Assembly: GCF_002934605.1 (NCBI RefSeq)
Contig: NZ_PTJC01000006.1
Span: 496,001 to 560,000 of the forward strand
Source of the DNA: Neolewinella xylanilytica
Lineage (GTDB): Bacteria; Bacteroidota; Bacteroidia; Chitinophagales; Saprospiraceae
DNA: 64,000 bases
Reading direction: 5' to 3'
Shown: piece after piece, positions 1-7,836 of the stretch
Layout of the letters: the number at the start of each line of letters is the position of its first letter
How positions within the stretch are numbered: position 1 is the stretch's first letter
Position numbers and translations under genes: made by a program
Notes under the pieces: generated by a model
The model's input: the letters and a program-made list of their open reading frames with translations, nothing else
What the model was told of the DNA's origin: nothing
The model's database searches: none

Positions 1-1
1 A

Positions 2-424
2 GCGGTTGCCGAAGCCCTTCTGGCGGTACAGCGCGACCTAGCACCCCGTGGGCTCGGGCTGAAAATGTTCGACTGCTACCGGCCCGGTCCCTATCAACAG
101 CGGCTCTGGGACGTCATGCCGGATGCCCGCTTCGTGGCGCCACCCGCCCGGGGAAGCGTCCACAGCCGGGGCGCCGCCGCCGACCTAACGCTGATCGACT
201 TACCGACCGGCGAGGAACTGGATATGGGGACGCCCTATGACTACTTCGGAGCGGAAGCCTATACCACGAATACGGACCTGTCGGAAAAGGTGCTGCAAAA
301 CCGGAAAACGCTGCAGGAGGTAATGCTGGCCAACGGTTTTTCCACCATCCGTACGGAGTGGTGGCACTTTAATTTCAACGGCCCCCGGCAACCGTTGAGC
401 GACTGGGTATGGCCGTGTCCATAA
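2..424 (+). CDS. D-alanyl-D-alanine dipeptidase (VanX/DdpX family), 5' end cut by window
   Basis: Zinc dipeptidase that would cleave D-Ala-D-Ala, usually in peptidoglycan recycling or catabolism. The frame is open to the window edge, so the N-terminus is missing and the ATG at 65 is internal. Family motifs seen are CYRP (catalytic Arg region), SVHSRGAAADL (first His and Asp zinc ligands in the SxHxxGxAxD pattern) and EWWHF (catalytic Glu and last His ligand). The 3' end overlaps the next gene by 16 bp, so the two are probably co-transcribed. The family call is firm; periplasmic or cytoplasmic location cannot be judged without the N-terminus. Confidence 0.9.
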   Translation, partial: AVAEALLAVQRDLAPRGLGLKMFDCYRPGPYQQRLWDVMPDARFVAPPARGSVHSRGAAADLTLIDLPTGEELDMGTPYDYFGAEAYTTNTDLSEKVLQNRKTLQEVMLANGFSTIRTEWWHFNFNGPRQPLSDWVWPCP

Positions 425-1944
425 CGGGGCGCATCCGCTATTCGGTCCTGTTGCCGCCGCTGCTGCCCTTACTGGTTTGCGCCGGACTGGCCCTACGGGA
501 TCCGATCGCCTTACTCGATTTCGCGCAGGGGGCGAGTAACTGGATACTCGTGCACTTCGATTGGTTGTTTTCCTGGTCCAGTGCGTCGTTTTTACTGCTG
601 CTGGGGCTGACGTATATTTCCCCCTTGGGCCGCACGGTTATCGGCGGTGAAGGAGCGGAACGGCTCCTCCAGCCCTGGCGCTGGTTCGCCATTACGGCCT
701 GTACGACGATCGCTACGGGTATTCTCTTCTGGGGCATTGCCGAGCCCATTTACCACCTCAGCGCGCCGCCACCGGCCGGCCGGGAGCAACCGGCCGTTTT
801 TGCTTTGTCTACCTTGTTTCTACACTGGACCCTGACGCCCTACGCCATTTATACCGTCGGGGGGCTGCTCTTCGCACTCGGATTTTACAATCACCGGCAA
901 CCATTTTCACTCAGTACGCTGCTGCGGCCCGTGCTCGGACCGTCCATCCACAAACACGGGGGGGCGGCCGTAGATGCGATCTGTCTTTTTTCGCTCGTGG
1001 CCGGTATGGCCGCCGCCCTGGGCGCGGGAAGCCTGGCACTCATCGGTGGAGTTAAGGGGTACGTGGGCGCGGACGCAGGTGCAACGCCAATCAGTTTGGC
1101 GGTGGTTATTGGCATCGTCGTCGTTGCCTTTAGTGTTTCCGCCGCCACCGGTCTGCAACGGGGCATTCGAATGCTATCCAATTACAACATCATCGGATTT
1201 ATCCTGCTCGCGCTCTTCGTGCTTGTCGCCGGACCGCTCCGGGAGACCCTGTCGCTCTCCGTCCGGGGACTAACGGATTTCGCCGCGACCTTCCTGGCCA
1301 GGAATGTAGGAGGCGATCCGGGTATTCCCACCGAGTGGAGCCATGCCTGGACGGGTTTCTACTGGGCCAACTGGTACGCCTGGGCGCCGATCACCGCGCT
1401 TTTCCTCGGACGACTGGCCCGGGGGTATACCGTGCGCAGGTTTATTGAAATGAATTTGCTCTGCACCTCGCTGTTCGGTGGCTGCTGGATGGTGGCTTTC
1501 GGAGGGACGGCCATTGTCGTCGATCAGGCAACGAACGGTTTGTTGTCGAACGCGCTAGCCACTACGGGGCCGGAAGCGGTCGCCTATGCGTTGTTCGAGC
1601 AGCTACCCTGGCTGTCTTTCACGGCAGCATTCTTTTTGCTGCTGATCTTCCTGTCTTACGTCACGGCCGCGGACAGCAACGTTTCGGCGATGAGTGCCCT
1701 GTGTGTGCGGGGAATCGGACCGGAATCGGCGGAGGCCCCGCTCCGCATCAAACTTCTTTGGGGAGGCGTAATCGGGTCGGTTTCGTGGTTGCTGGTCTCG
1801 TTTGCGGGCCTGGACGGCATCCGGCTGATCTCTACCCTCGGGGGGTTCCCGGCCATGCTGTTATTTATTCTCGCGGCGGTCGGCTTGCTGCGCCTTGTCT
1901 TGAAAAGCTACCGAAGTGGCAACAATAGCGGGCCGCAATCGTAA
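409..1944 (+). CDS. BCCT family (betaine/carnitine/choline) transporter
   Basis: Inner-membrane secondary transporter of 511 aa with about 12 hydrophobic segments, the usual BCCT length. Diagnostic segments are WGIAEPIYHL near residue 107 and WTGFYWANWYAWAP near residue 310. The second is the aromatic helix-8 motif that forms the trimethylammonium-binding box in this family. Substrate is most likely glycine betaine, choline or a related compatible solute, which would suit a marine organism, but it cannot be read from sequence. The ATG lies inside the end of the dipeptidase gene, suggesting translational coupling. No long regulatory C-terminal tail like that of osmosensing BetP is present. Confidence 0.9.
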   Translation: MAVSITGRIRYSVLLPPLLPLLVCAGLALRDPIALLDFAQGASNWILVHFDWLFSWSSASFLLLLGLTYISPLGRTVIGGEGAERLLQPWRWFAITACTTIATGILFWGIAEPIYHLSAPPPAGREQPAVFALSTLFLHWTLTPYAIYTVGGLLFALGFYNHRQPFSLSTLLRPVLGPSIHKHGGAAVDAICLFSLVAGMAAALGAGSLALIGGVKGYVGADAGATPISLAVVIGIVVVAFSVSAATGLQRGIRMLSNYNIIGFILLALFVLVAGPLRETLSLSVRGLTDFAATFLARNVGGDPGIPTEWSHAWTGFYWANWYAWAPITALFLGRLARGYTVRRFIEMNLLCTSLFGGCWMVAFGGTAIVVDQATNGLLSNALATTGPEAVAYALFEQLPWLSFTAAFFLLLIFLSYVTAADSNVSAMSALCVRGIGPESAEAPLRIKLLWGGVIGSVSWLLVSFAGLDGIRLISTLGGFPAMLLFILAAVGLLRLVLKSYRSGNNSGPQS

Positions 1945-2009
1945 CTACTGCATACCTTGACGGAAGCGAACGATACCGCTATCGAACTACCGTATTACAT
2001 TATAACCAT

Positions 2010-2981
2010 ATGCCAACCCCAAACTACTCTTCCGACGTGGAAGCCGTCGACGCGCTTGCGCAGGCTTACCAGGATTTACGCAACGAAATCGGCAAAGTGA
2101 TTGTCGGTCAGCAAGAAGTCGTCAAGACGGTGCTCATTTCCCTCTTTTCCAACGGACATTCCTTACTGGTAGGCGTGCCGGGGCTGGCCAAGACGCTGCT
2201 GGTTTCCACGATCTCCGAGGTGTTGGAGCTGGATTTTAAACGGGTGCAGTTTACTCCGGATCTCATGCCGACCGACATCACCGGATCGGAAATCCTGAAC
2301 GACGAACGGCACTTCGAATTTATTCCAGGCCCGCTGTTTGCCAATATCGTACTGGCCGACGAGATCAACCGGACCCCGCCCAAGACCCAGGCGGCCCTGC
2401 TGGAGGCTATGCAGGAGCGCTCGGTAACCGTAGCCGGCGAGCGCCACCGCCTGCCCGCTCCCTTTTTTGTCCTCGCGACCCAGAACCCCATCGAGCAGGA
2501 GGGCACCTACCCGCTACCGGAGGCGCAGCTGGACCGCTTCATGTTCAACATCCCGCTGGACTATCCCAGCTACGAAGAAGAGCTAGCCGTGGTTCGCGGT
2601 ACCACGGGGATCGACCGGGCCGAGCTGCGCCACGTACTGTCGGGGGAGGACATCCTTTTCTTCCAGAACCTGGTCCGCAAGATCCCGGTCAGCGACAACG
2701 TGCTCGAATACGCGGTAAAGCTTACCGGGAAGACGCGGCCGAATACCCAGCGGGCGGGCAATAACGTCAACGAATACATCAGCTGGGGCGCCGGACCCCG
2801 GGCAAGCCAGTACCTGGTGCTGGGGGCAAAGTGCCACGCGGCGATCCATGGTAAGTACAGTCCGGACATTGCCGACGTACAAGCGATTGCCAAGTACGTC
2901 CTGCGCCACCGTATCGTACGGAACTACAAAGCCGAGGCGGAGGGCATCTCCGAGGAACAAGTCATCGAGGGCTTGTTCTAG
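2010..2981 (+). CDS. MoxR-type AAA+ ATPase
   Basis: AAA_3 ATPase of 323 aa. The Walker A motif GVPGLAKT is at residues 55-62, the Walker B-like stretch IVLADEIN is near residue 114, and ATQNPIEQEGTYPLPEAQ is the MoxR signature with sensor 1. MoxR proteins act as chaperones that help assemble or activate metal-dependent or von Willebrand A domain partners. The usual downstream DUF58 and VWA genes are absent here, so its client is unknown. It stands alone between the BCCT transporter and a SET gene, 65 bp downstream of the former. Confidence 0.92.
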   Translation: MPTPNYSSDVEAVDALAQAYQDLRNEIGKVIVGQQEVVKTVLISLFSNGHSLLVGVPGLAKTLLVSTISEVLELDFKRVQFTPDLMPTDITGSEILNDERHFEFIPGPLFANIVLADEINRTPPKTQAALLEAMQERSVTVAGERHRLPAPFFVLATQNPIEQEGTYPLPEAQLDRFMFNIPLDYPSYEEELAVVRGTTGIDRAELRHVLSGEDILFFQNLVRKIPVSDNVLEYAVKLTGKTRPNTQRAGNNVNEYISWGAGPRASQYLVLGAKCHAAIHGKYSPDIADVQAIAKYVLRHRIVRNYKAEAEGISEEQVIEGLF

Positions 2982-3050
2982 TCCGGTGGTAGTGGCATAG
3001 CCTTTCCGGTCGGAAACCGGGATCGCTCCCGCCATCCGAAAGATCGTCAC

Positions 3051-3416
3051 ATGTTACACCTGCCCTTTCTGTACGTGCGTCCGAGTTCCTTAGGAGGGAG
3101 AGGTGTTTTTACCGCCGAGACAATCGAGGAGGGGGCTATCGTGGAGTTGGCACCCGTGATTGTGCTTACTTCCGAAGACCGGCTCGCGATTCACGCAACG
3201 ACGCTGCACGACTACTACTTTTTGTGGGGTGGGGAAGGAGCAGCTATCGCGCTCGGCTATGGATCCCTCTACAATCACGCCTCTCCGGGTAACCTGGATT
3301 TCGAGATGGATTACGACTTCGAGCAGATCCGCTTTTCGGCCGCCCGGCAAATCCGATCGGGGGAGGAACTGGTTATCGACTACGTGGTGGGTGGCGGAGA
3401 GACGCTCTGGTTTTAA
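3051..3416 (+). CDS. small SET-domain protein (putative protein-lysine methyltransferase)
   Basis: 121-aa protein consisting almost only of a SET domain. Visible motifs are GGRGVFTAE near the N-terminus, YNHAS (the NH pair that binds S-adenosylmethionine and forms the SET pseudoknot) and GEELVIDYV (ELxxDY motif) near the C-terminus. Bacterial stand-alone SET proteins of this size are presumed protein-lysine methyltransferases, but the substrate is unknown. It follows moxR by 69 bp on the same strand, so co-transcription is possible. The post-SET cysteines of eukaryotic enzymes are absent, as usual for the short bacterial form. Confidence 0.85.
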   Translation: MLHLPFLYVRPSSLGGRGVFTAETIEEGAIVELAPVIVLTSEDRLAIHATTLHDYYFLWGGEGAAIALGYGSLYNHASPGNLDFEMDYDFEQIRFSAARQIRSGEELVIDYVVGGGETLWF

Positions 3417-3555
3417 TTCTCCCGGCCGGCGACGATAGGGATAGTTCCATTTTTCTAAAATACCGACGAATTCAAACCAATTCGTTAATGCATTTTCAAT
3501 AAATGGATCTATGCGTTATAATATTTAAATAGTTTTTATCTTTTCGTTGAATAGA

Positions 3556-3588
3556 TTTGCATAATAAGTCCAAAACGTTGCATCTTTG
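3556..3588 (+). promoter_or_regulatory. Bacteroidota-type promoter upstream of the tandem tRNA-like genes
   Basis: TTTG at 3556-3559, a 21-nt spacer, then CATCTTTG at 3581-3588, one mismatch from the TAnnTTTG -7 box of the Bacteroidota housekeeping sigma factor. Transcription would begin near 3593, about 30 nt before the first tRNA-like gene. It sits in a strongly AT-rich stretch (about 3450-3600) that contrasts with the GC-rich genome. The rest of the 3417-3625 gap shows nothing else I recognise. Confidence 0.6.
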
Positions 3589-3625
3589 CTATTGCAAGGA
3601 CGAAGCGACGGCATCGTTTGAATAT

Positions 3626-3774
3626 TGTAAGGTGATGAAATTGGCAGCCATGCCCGCTTGTCTCGCGGGTGGGGAGGTCGGGATAAACCCTATCTACGCT
3701 CGGCGCGAGCGCCGCTCTGCGGAGCGTAGAAACGGGCTAACCGCCCCGTGCAGGTTCGAATCCTGCCCTTACAG
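3626..3774 (+). tRNA. tRNA-like gene, copy 1: class II body, anticodon GUC, giant variable arm
   Basis: A cloverleaf can be drawn from the sequence. Acceptor TGTAAGG (3626-3632) pairs with CCTTACA (3767-3773), followed by G73 and CA. The three-pair D stem ATG/CAT encloses a leucine-tRNA-like loop (AAATTGGCAGC). Anticodon stem CCCGC/GCGGG holds loop TTGTCTC, giving anticodon GUC at 3660-3662. The T arm is GCAGG-TTCGAAT-CCTGC (3750-3766). The region between the anticodon stem and T arm is about 80 nt instead of the usual 10-24. It starts GGGG and ends CCCC like a class II variable arm, but the tip holds further helices, including CTACGCTC/GAGCGTAG. G73, G2-C71, GUC and C38 are aspartate identity elements, yet the body is leucine-like and position 37 is U. 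It could be a functional tRNA, a non-translational tRNA, or a tRNA-shaped ncRNA. Confidence 0.6.
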
Positions 3775-3818
3775 CATATATCCTGATCCTAGTCTGCTAT
3801 CCAGACGACCAGGCATTT

Positions 3819-3970
3819 TGTAGGGTGATGAAATTGGCAGCCATGCCCGCTTGTCTCGCGGGTGGGGAAGCCGGAATAAACTACCGTTCAATGCTCCGCG
3901 TGAGCGTTGCTCTCCGGAGCAATGAAAAGTAGCTAACCGCCCCGTGCAGGTTCGAATCCTGCCCCTACAG
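3819..3970 (+). tRNA. tRNA-like gene, copy 2: class II body, anticodon GUC, giant variable arm
   Basis: Second copy, 44 bp after the first and presumably on the same transcript. D arm, anticodon arm (GUC at 3853-3855) and T arm are identical to copy 1. The acceptor is TGTAGGG (3819-3825) with CCCTACA (3963-3969): the A-U pair at position 5-68 of copy 1 is G-C here, so pairing is conserved by compensating changes. Within the expanded variable arm the outer GGGG/CCCC and CGG/CCG pairs are kept. An inner helix changes from CCC/GGG to CTAC/GTAG. The distal stem changes from CTACGCTC/GAGCGTAG to TCAATGCTCC/GGAGCAATGA with one mismatch. This covariation argues that both copies are under structural selection. 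A T-rich stretch (CCTTTTC) follows at 3974. Confidence 0.6.
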
Positions 3971-3989
3971 CAACCTTTTCAGATTACGG

Positions 3990-4661
3990 ATGCCACTTCG
4001 GGGCAGTCACGTTAGCTTTACCACCCTATCGCTCAACGGACCTGATCTGATGTCTCCTCTACGACTTCGCTGGCAGCGGATGCTGCGCCCCCTGCCCCGA
4101 TCTGCCGTCCGGACAGCCTGTTTAGACCGGGTATTTCAACTGTGTGACCTGCTGTTTCTCTTCGATAGCTACGAGCGGGTTTCAAATCTGCTCAGTTCCT
4201 GCATACGCCCCCTTTCGGAAAGCGAAGTCAACCTCCTCTATCCCATCTTCGGGGATTCGGTGCCTTATCACCGTATCCGGCTGGACGAGCGCGCGCGTAT
4301 CGGCCCGCGGCGGTACGGCCTAATTTATGTCAGTTTCCACACCATCAATAGCTGGGGACCCATTCCGCTACCCATATTAGTCCATGAGGTGGTGCACGTA
4401 TGGCAGTATGTGAATCGCGGAGCGATTTACATACCGCGCGCCCTGGCAGCCCAGCGGAGTCGGATGGGATATGACTACGGTGGATTGGAGGGCTTACGGG
4501 GTGCCTATAGCCTGGACGACTTTAACTACGAACAGATGGCCGCTCTGGTGGAAGACGCCTATCGCTTGGAACAAGGGCTCCCGCTCCGCTACCTCGCAGC
4601 TCCAACGCCGGAAGCGCGTAGGCTTTTACGTGGTTTTACCAGGAAATTAAAGTCAGGCTAG
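3990..4661 (+). CDS. uncharacterised HExxH-motif protein (putative zinc metallopeptidase)
   Basis: 223-aa protein of unknown function. It carries VHEVVHVWQY with an HExxH zinc-binding motif at residues 132-136, preceded by a hydrophobic stretch. This resembles the HExxHxWQ sites of DUF4157-like and phage- or Vgr-associated proteins. There is no signal peptide or membrane helix. The third metal ligand is not obvious. The start is uncertain: ATG 3990 gives the longest frame, but it is only 20 bp from the tRNA-like gene, and ATG 4050 (MSPLRLRW) is equally possible. No neighbour points to a substrate. Confidence 0.65.
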   Translation: MPLRGSHVSFTTLSLNGPDLMSPLRLRWQRMLRPLPRSAVRTACLDRVFQLCDLLFLFDSYERVSNLLSSCIRPLSESEVNLLYPIFGDSVPYHRIRLDERARIGPRRYGLIYVSFHTINSWGPIPLPILVHEVVHVWQYVNRGAIYIPRALAAQRSRMGYDYGGLEGLRGAYSLDDFNYEQMAALVEDAYRLEQGLPLRYLAAPTPEARRLLRGFTRKLKSG

Positions 4662-4759
4662 CTCGTTTTACTGACTACCCGTTATGGTTGGTTACGAACC
4701 CCGCTAGCAAAGTTGCGGTTTAACTGCACTGGACCTAGCCCCCTTAGCTCCTTACTGAT

Positions 4760-5623
4760 ATGTTATCCGTATGTATTCCGGTTTATCATTACGATGCGCG
4801 TCCATTAGCCAACGAGTTGCGGCGGCAGGCGATCGCTTTGGATACCCCGATTGAAATACTGGTTTACGACGACGCCAGCGGTACTTCCTGGCAGTGCGAA
4901 AATCGCAAATTACTGGACCTGCCTTCGGTCCGATACCGGGAGATGCCCGAAAATATCGGGAGGGCGGCCATTCGAAACCTGATGGCGAGGGAAGCTACGG
5001 GTGAGCACCTGATCATGCTGGATGTCGATAGTTGGCCCAACCCCACGCTGCTAGAGAATTATGCCGCCCACGTTTCTTCGGAAGTCGTCGTTGGCGGAAC
5101 TACCTACGCCATAGAACGCCCGGCGGATCCTGAATTATTTCTGCACTGGCATTACGGGCGTCGGCGGGAAGCCTTGGCTCCTGCGCGCCGCCGCAATCGG
5201 TTTTTTCAGAGCAATAACTTTCTGGTCAGGCGAGAAGTCATGCTCGCTAATCCGTTCCCCGACGTCGACGGCTACGGGCACGAGGATACCCTATGGGGAC
5301 AATTACTGGTTCCCGCGAAAATTACGATCCAGTACATTGAGAACCCGGTGGTCCACCTGGGGCTGGAAAGTAACCGGGTTTTTCTCGCCAAGCAAAAGAA
5401 AGCGGTGGAGAATCTCCGGCTGCTGCGGAAGCAGCATCCTACCCTTCGAACCCGTCTGACGACGTTCGCCGACCGCTACCCCAAATTTTCTACCCTCTCG
5501 GGATATGTGCCCGAGGAAGTACTGGAGAAATACGTACTGGAAACGGGCAACTTGAAGGCGCTGGATCTACTGAAGCTAAAATGGTGGATCAGTGGTTGGC
5601 TACCCGCCATAGGCTATCTGTAA
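4760..5623 (+). CDS. family 2 glycosyltransferase
   Basis: 287-aa GT-A fold glycosyltransferase. The N-terminus (MLSVCIPVYHYDARPL) and DDAS near residue 38 form the nucleotide-sugar site. MLDVDSWPNP near residue 90 holds the DxD-type metal motif, and GYGHEDTLWG near residue 175 matches the ED acceptor-site motif of the family. No transmembrane segment is seen, so it should work in the cytoplasm on a lipid-linked glycan or other acceptor that cannot be identified. Its last 35 bp overlap the 3' end of egtD on the opposite strand. Confidence 0.88.
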   Translation: MLSVCIPVYHYDARPLANELRRQAIALDTPIEILVYDDASGTSWQCENRKLLDLPSVRYREMPENIGRAAIRNLMAREATGEHLIMLDVDSWPNPTLLENYAAHVSSEVVVGGTTYAIERPADPELFLHWHYGRRREALAPARRRNRFFQSNNFLVRREVMLANPFPDVDGYGHEDTLWGQLLVPAKITIQYIENPVVHLGLESNRVFLAKQKKAVENLRLLRKQHPTLRTRLTTFADRYPKFSTLSGYVPEEVLEKYVLETGNLKALDLLKLKWWISGWLPAIGYL

Positions 5624-6563
5624 AGTATTGCTGACTATCCTGGAAGTGGCGCACGAATTCAAAACCGGCCGCGTCGGCCATACCTTCGATCTCGCGCAGG
5701 CTATACTTCTGACTGATCTCGACTTCCACGGGTTGCCAGGCGCGGAAGTTGAAGCTCCGGCCTGCCGCTCCGATGTGAACGGTTTGTGGCTCGATCGGAA
5801 TGAGGTAACTCTTCGCCGCGCCGGTGACCGGGTCGTAGGTCTCCCAGTGGCGCCAGCAGTCCAGGACAAAATCTGCTTTAAGCTCCCGGTTGATCCGGGT
5901 AAGTAAATTGAGGTTGAAAGCTGCCGTGTATCCAGCCGCATCGTTGTAGGCCGCCAGAATGACGGCGGGATCCTTCTTAAGGTCGAAGCCCGTGAGGAGC
6001 ATGTCCCCGGGCGCAAGAAATTGCCGTAGCCTTTTGAGCATGTCCACCGCTTCTCCCGGAGTGTAGTTGCCGATGTTGGCACCGGGGAAGAGTAGCAGGC
6101 GCCGCCGGCCTCCCGAGGAATTCCCGAGGCGATTCAGGGCCTCGAAGTAATCGGCTTGGATGGGCTCGAAGTCCAATTTGGGCCAACGGAAATTGATCAG
6201 TTCACTTAATTCTTCCAGGGCACTACCGTTGAGATCGATCGGCCGGTAGGCGAAGCGGGCTTTTTCGGCGAGCAGGCGTTCGATGAGGTGCTGGGTTTTG
6301 GTGCCGTCACCGGCGCCAAGCTCGATGAGATCGAAGGGCTGGCGATCGAGATACCGTAGCAAATCCTTACCGCAGCTGCCGTAGATTTCTTTTTCCGCAT
6401 CGGTGAGGTAGTACTCCTGCGTTTGCATGATCGACTGGAACAGGGTGTTCCCCTGCTCGTCGTAGAACCATTTGCTATTCAACCGGGGGCGCTCGCCGGA
6501 AAGGTGTTGGACTACATCGTCCGCGAAGGTAGAAAGCGTGGGGGAGGTGTGGGAAACGGTCAT
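5589..6563 (-). CDS. egtD: L-histidine N-alpha-methyltransferase EgtD (ergothioneine synthesis)
   Basis: SAM-dependent enzyme that trimethylates histidine to hercynine, the first step of ergothioneine synthesis. At 324 aa it is the usual length. It shows the family N-terminus (SKWFYDEQGNTLFQSI), the SAM-binding segment LIELGAGDGTKTQHLI near residue 80 and PGANIGNY near residue 160. It starts 3 bp downstream of egtB, so both are one operon with egtB first. The 3' end overlaps the convergent glycosyltransferase by 35 bp. Confidence 0.95.
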   Translation of the reverse strand: MTVSHTSPTLSTFADDVVQHLSGERPRLNSKWFYDEQGNTLFQSIMQTQEYYLTDAEKEIYGSCGKDLLRYLDRQPFDLIELGAGDGTKTQHLIERLLAEKARFAYRPIDLNGSALEELSELINFRWPKLDFEPIQADYFEALNRLGNSSGGRRRLLLFPGANIGNYTPGEAVDMLKRLRQFLAPGDMLLTGFDLKKDPAVILAAYNDAAGYTAAFNLNLLTRINRELKADFVLDCWRHWETYDPVTGAAKSYLIPIEPQTVHIGAAGRSFNFRAWQPVEVEISQKYSLREIEGMADAAGFEFVRHFQDSQQYFTDSLWRVANH

Positions 6564-6566
6564 GTG

Positions 6567-7826
6567 CTATAGGTCTTTTGCTAATCGGATACCGGTGAAT
6601 TGCCAGCGCTTTTCTGGTTGAAAAAAATTGCGGTAAGTGGGGCGAATGTGGCTTCCCGGCGTGGCACAGCTTCCGCCCCGGAGCACCATCTGGTTGATCA
6701 TGAATTTGCCGTTGTATTCCCCTAATGCACCTTCCGGGCGCGGATATCGGGGGTAGGGAAGGTAGGCCGAATTGGTCCACTCCCAACAGTGCCCCATGAG
6801 TTGATGATCATCGAGCGAGGTAGCGGCAAGCGGATGAAAATCCTCCCGCTCGACCCAATTTCCGTGACGGGGTACGTCGGGCTGGAGTTGTCGGCACGCA
6901 ACCTCCCATTCGAATTCGGTGGCCAGCCGCGCCCCGGCCCAGCGGGCATAAGCGTCGGCCTCGTACCAGCTGAGGTGGGTGACGGGAATATCCGGATCCA
7001 GATCCGCCAGCCCCCGATTCAGCGTGTACTGTTTCCAGGCGTCGCCTTCGCGGTACCAATACAGGGGAGCCTTTACCGGGAGCGTGCGGGCCCAGGCGAT
7101 GCCGTCCATCTGCCAGAGTTCGAAACGGCGGTAGCCACCGTCTTCCATAAACTCAAGGTATTCGCCATTCGTGACCAAGCGGGACCCGATGCCAAATTGC
7201 TGGAGGAGGACGTCGTGGCGGCTCAGCTCATTATCCCAGCGGAAACCCGCGCCTTCATGACCGATCGAATACTGTCCTCCCGCCACCGGAATGAAGCGAT
7301 GCGGTTGTCGTACGGTCGGTCGGTCGGGTTCGTTGCGGTAAGTAGGGTACAGCGGATTGCTCCCGAGGATGTATTTGATGTCGCAAAGCAGCAGTTCCTG
7401 GTGCTGTTGCTCGTGATGGAGCCCCAGCTCCGTGAGATCTTCTACGGTCGCTTCTCCCCGGTCCAGGAGTTGTTCCATCGCCCGGTCGACGTGTTTCCGG
7501 TAATCGAGGATGGCCGCCAGGGTAGGGCGGGTCATGTTGCCGCGGTTGCTGCGCAGGATACGGGGCCCCTGGCTTTCGTAATAACTATTAAAGAACCAGT
7601 TCAGTCGTTCGTCGAATAGCTGGTAGTCCGGGAGATTCGGGACGAGGAGAAAATTTTCGAAAAACCAGGTGGAGTGGCCGAGGTGCCATTTGGGCGGGCT
7701 GACGTCGTCAACGGGCTGCACGGTGTAATCTTCCGCTTCAAGCGGCTCGCAGAGGCGAATCGATTGCTGCCGAACGCGGGTGTACTGTTGGGCAATAGCG
7801 GTGATTGCCGTTGTAGGTGTGGTCAC
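6567..7826 (-). CDS. egtB: hercynine oxygenase / sulfoxide synthase EgtB
   Basis: Non-haem iron enzyme that joins hercynine to a thiol donor using oxygen. Counting from the GTG at 7826 it has 419 aa: an N-terminal DinB-like domain and a C-terminal formylglycine-generating-enzyme-like domain ending GGSCATPGSHIRPTYR and FTGIRLAKD. The three iron ligands are visible as His51 (PPKWHLGH) and His138/His142 (HEQQHQE). The open frame continues upstream to 7931, but that extension overlaps the DUF427 gene and does not look like EgtB, so the GTG 11 bp after that gene was chosen. No egtA, egtC or egtE is in the window, so the thiol donor and final lyase are not known. Confidence 0.93.
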   Translation of the reverse strand: MTTPTTAITAIAQQYTRVRQQSIRLCEPLEAEDYTVQPVDDVSPPKWHLGHSTWFFENFLLVPNLPDYQLFDERLNWFFNSYYESQGPRILRSNRGNMTRPTLAAILDYRKHVDRAMEQLLDRGEATVEDLTELGLHHEQQHQELLLCDIKYILGSNPLYPTYRNEPDRPTVRQPHRFIPVAGGQYSIGHEGAGFRWDNELSRHDVLLQQFGIGSRLVTNGEYLEFMEDGGYRRFELWQMDGIAWARTLPVKAPLYWYREGDAWKQYTLNRGLADLDPDIPVTHLSWYEADAYARWAGARLATEFEWEVACRQLQPDVPRHGNWVEREDFHPLAATSLDDHQLMGHCWEWTNSAYLPYPRYPRPEGALGEYNGKFMINQMVLRGGSCATPGSHIRPTYRNFFQPEKRWQFTGIRLAKDL

Positions 7827-7836
7827 GGTAACGAGT

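Noticed and set aside
3557-3823. 88-codon frame across the first tRNA-like gene
   Set aside because: It overlaps a structured RNA with covarying stems, has no protein motif, and starts at a TTG within the promoter region.
3626-3970. Group I or group II intron in a leucine tRNA
   Set aside because: The insert is only about 80 nt and lies at the tip of the variable arm, not in the anticodon loop. The anticodon stem closes without removing it, and no catalytic core is visible.
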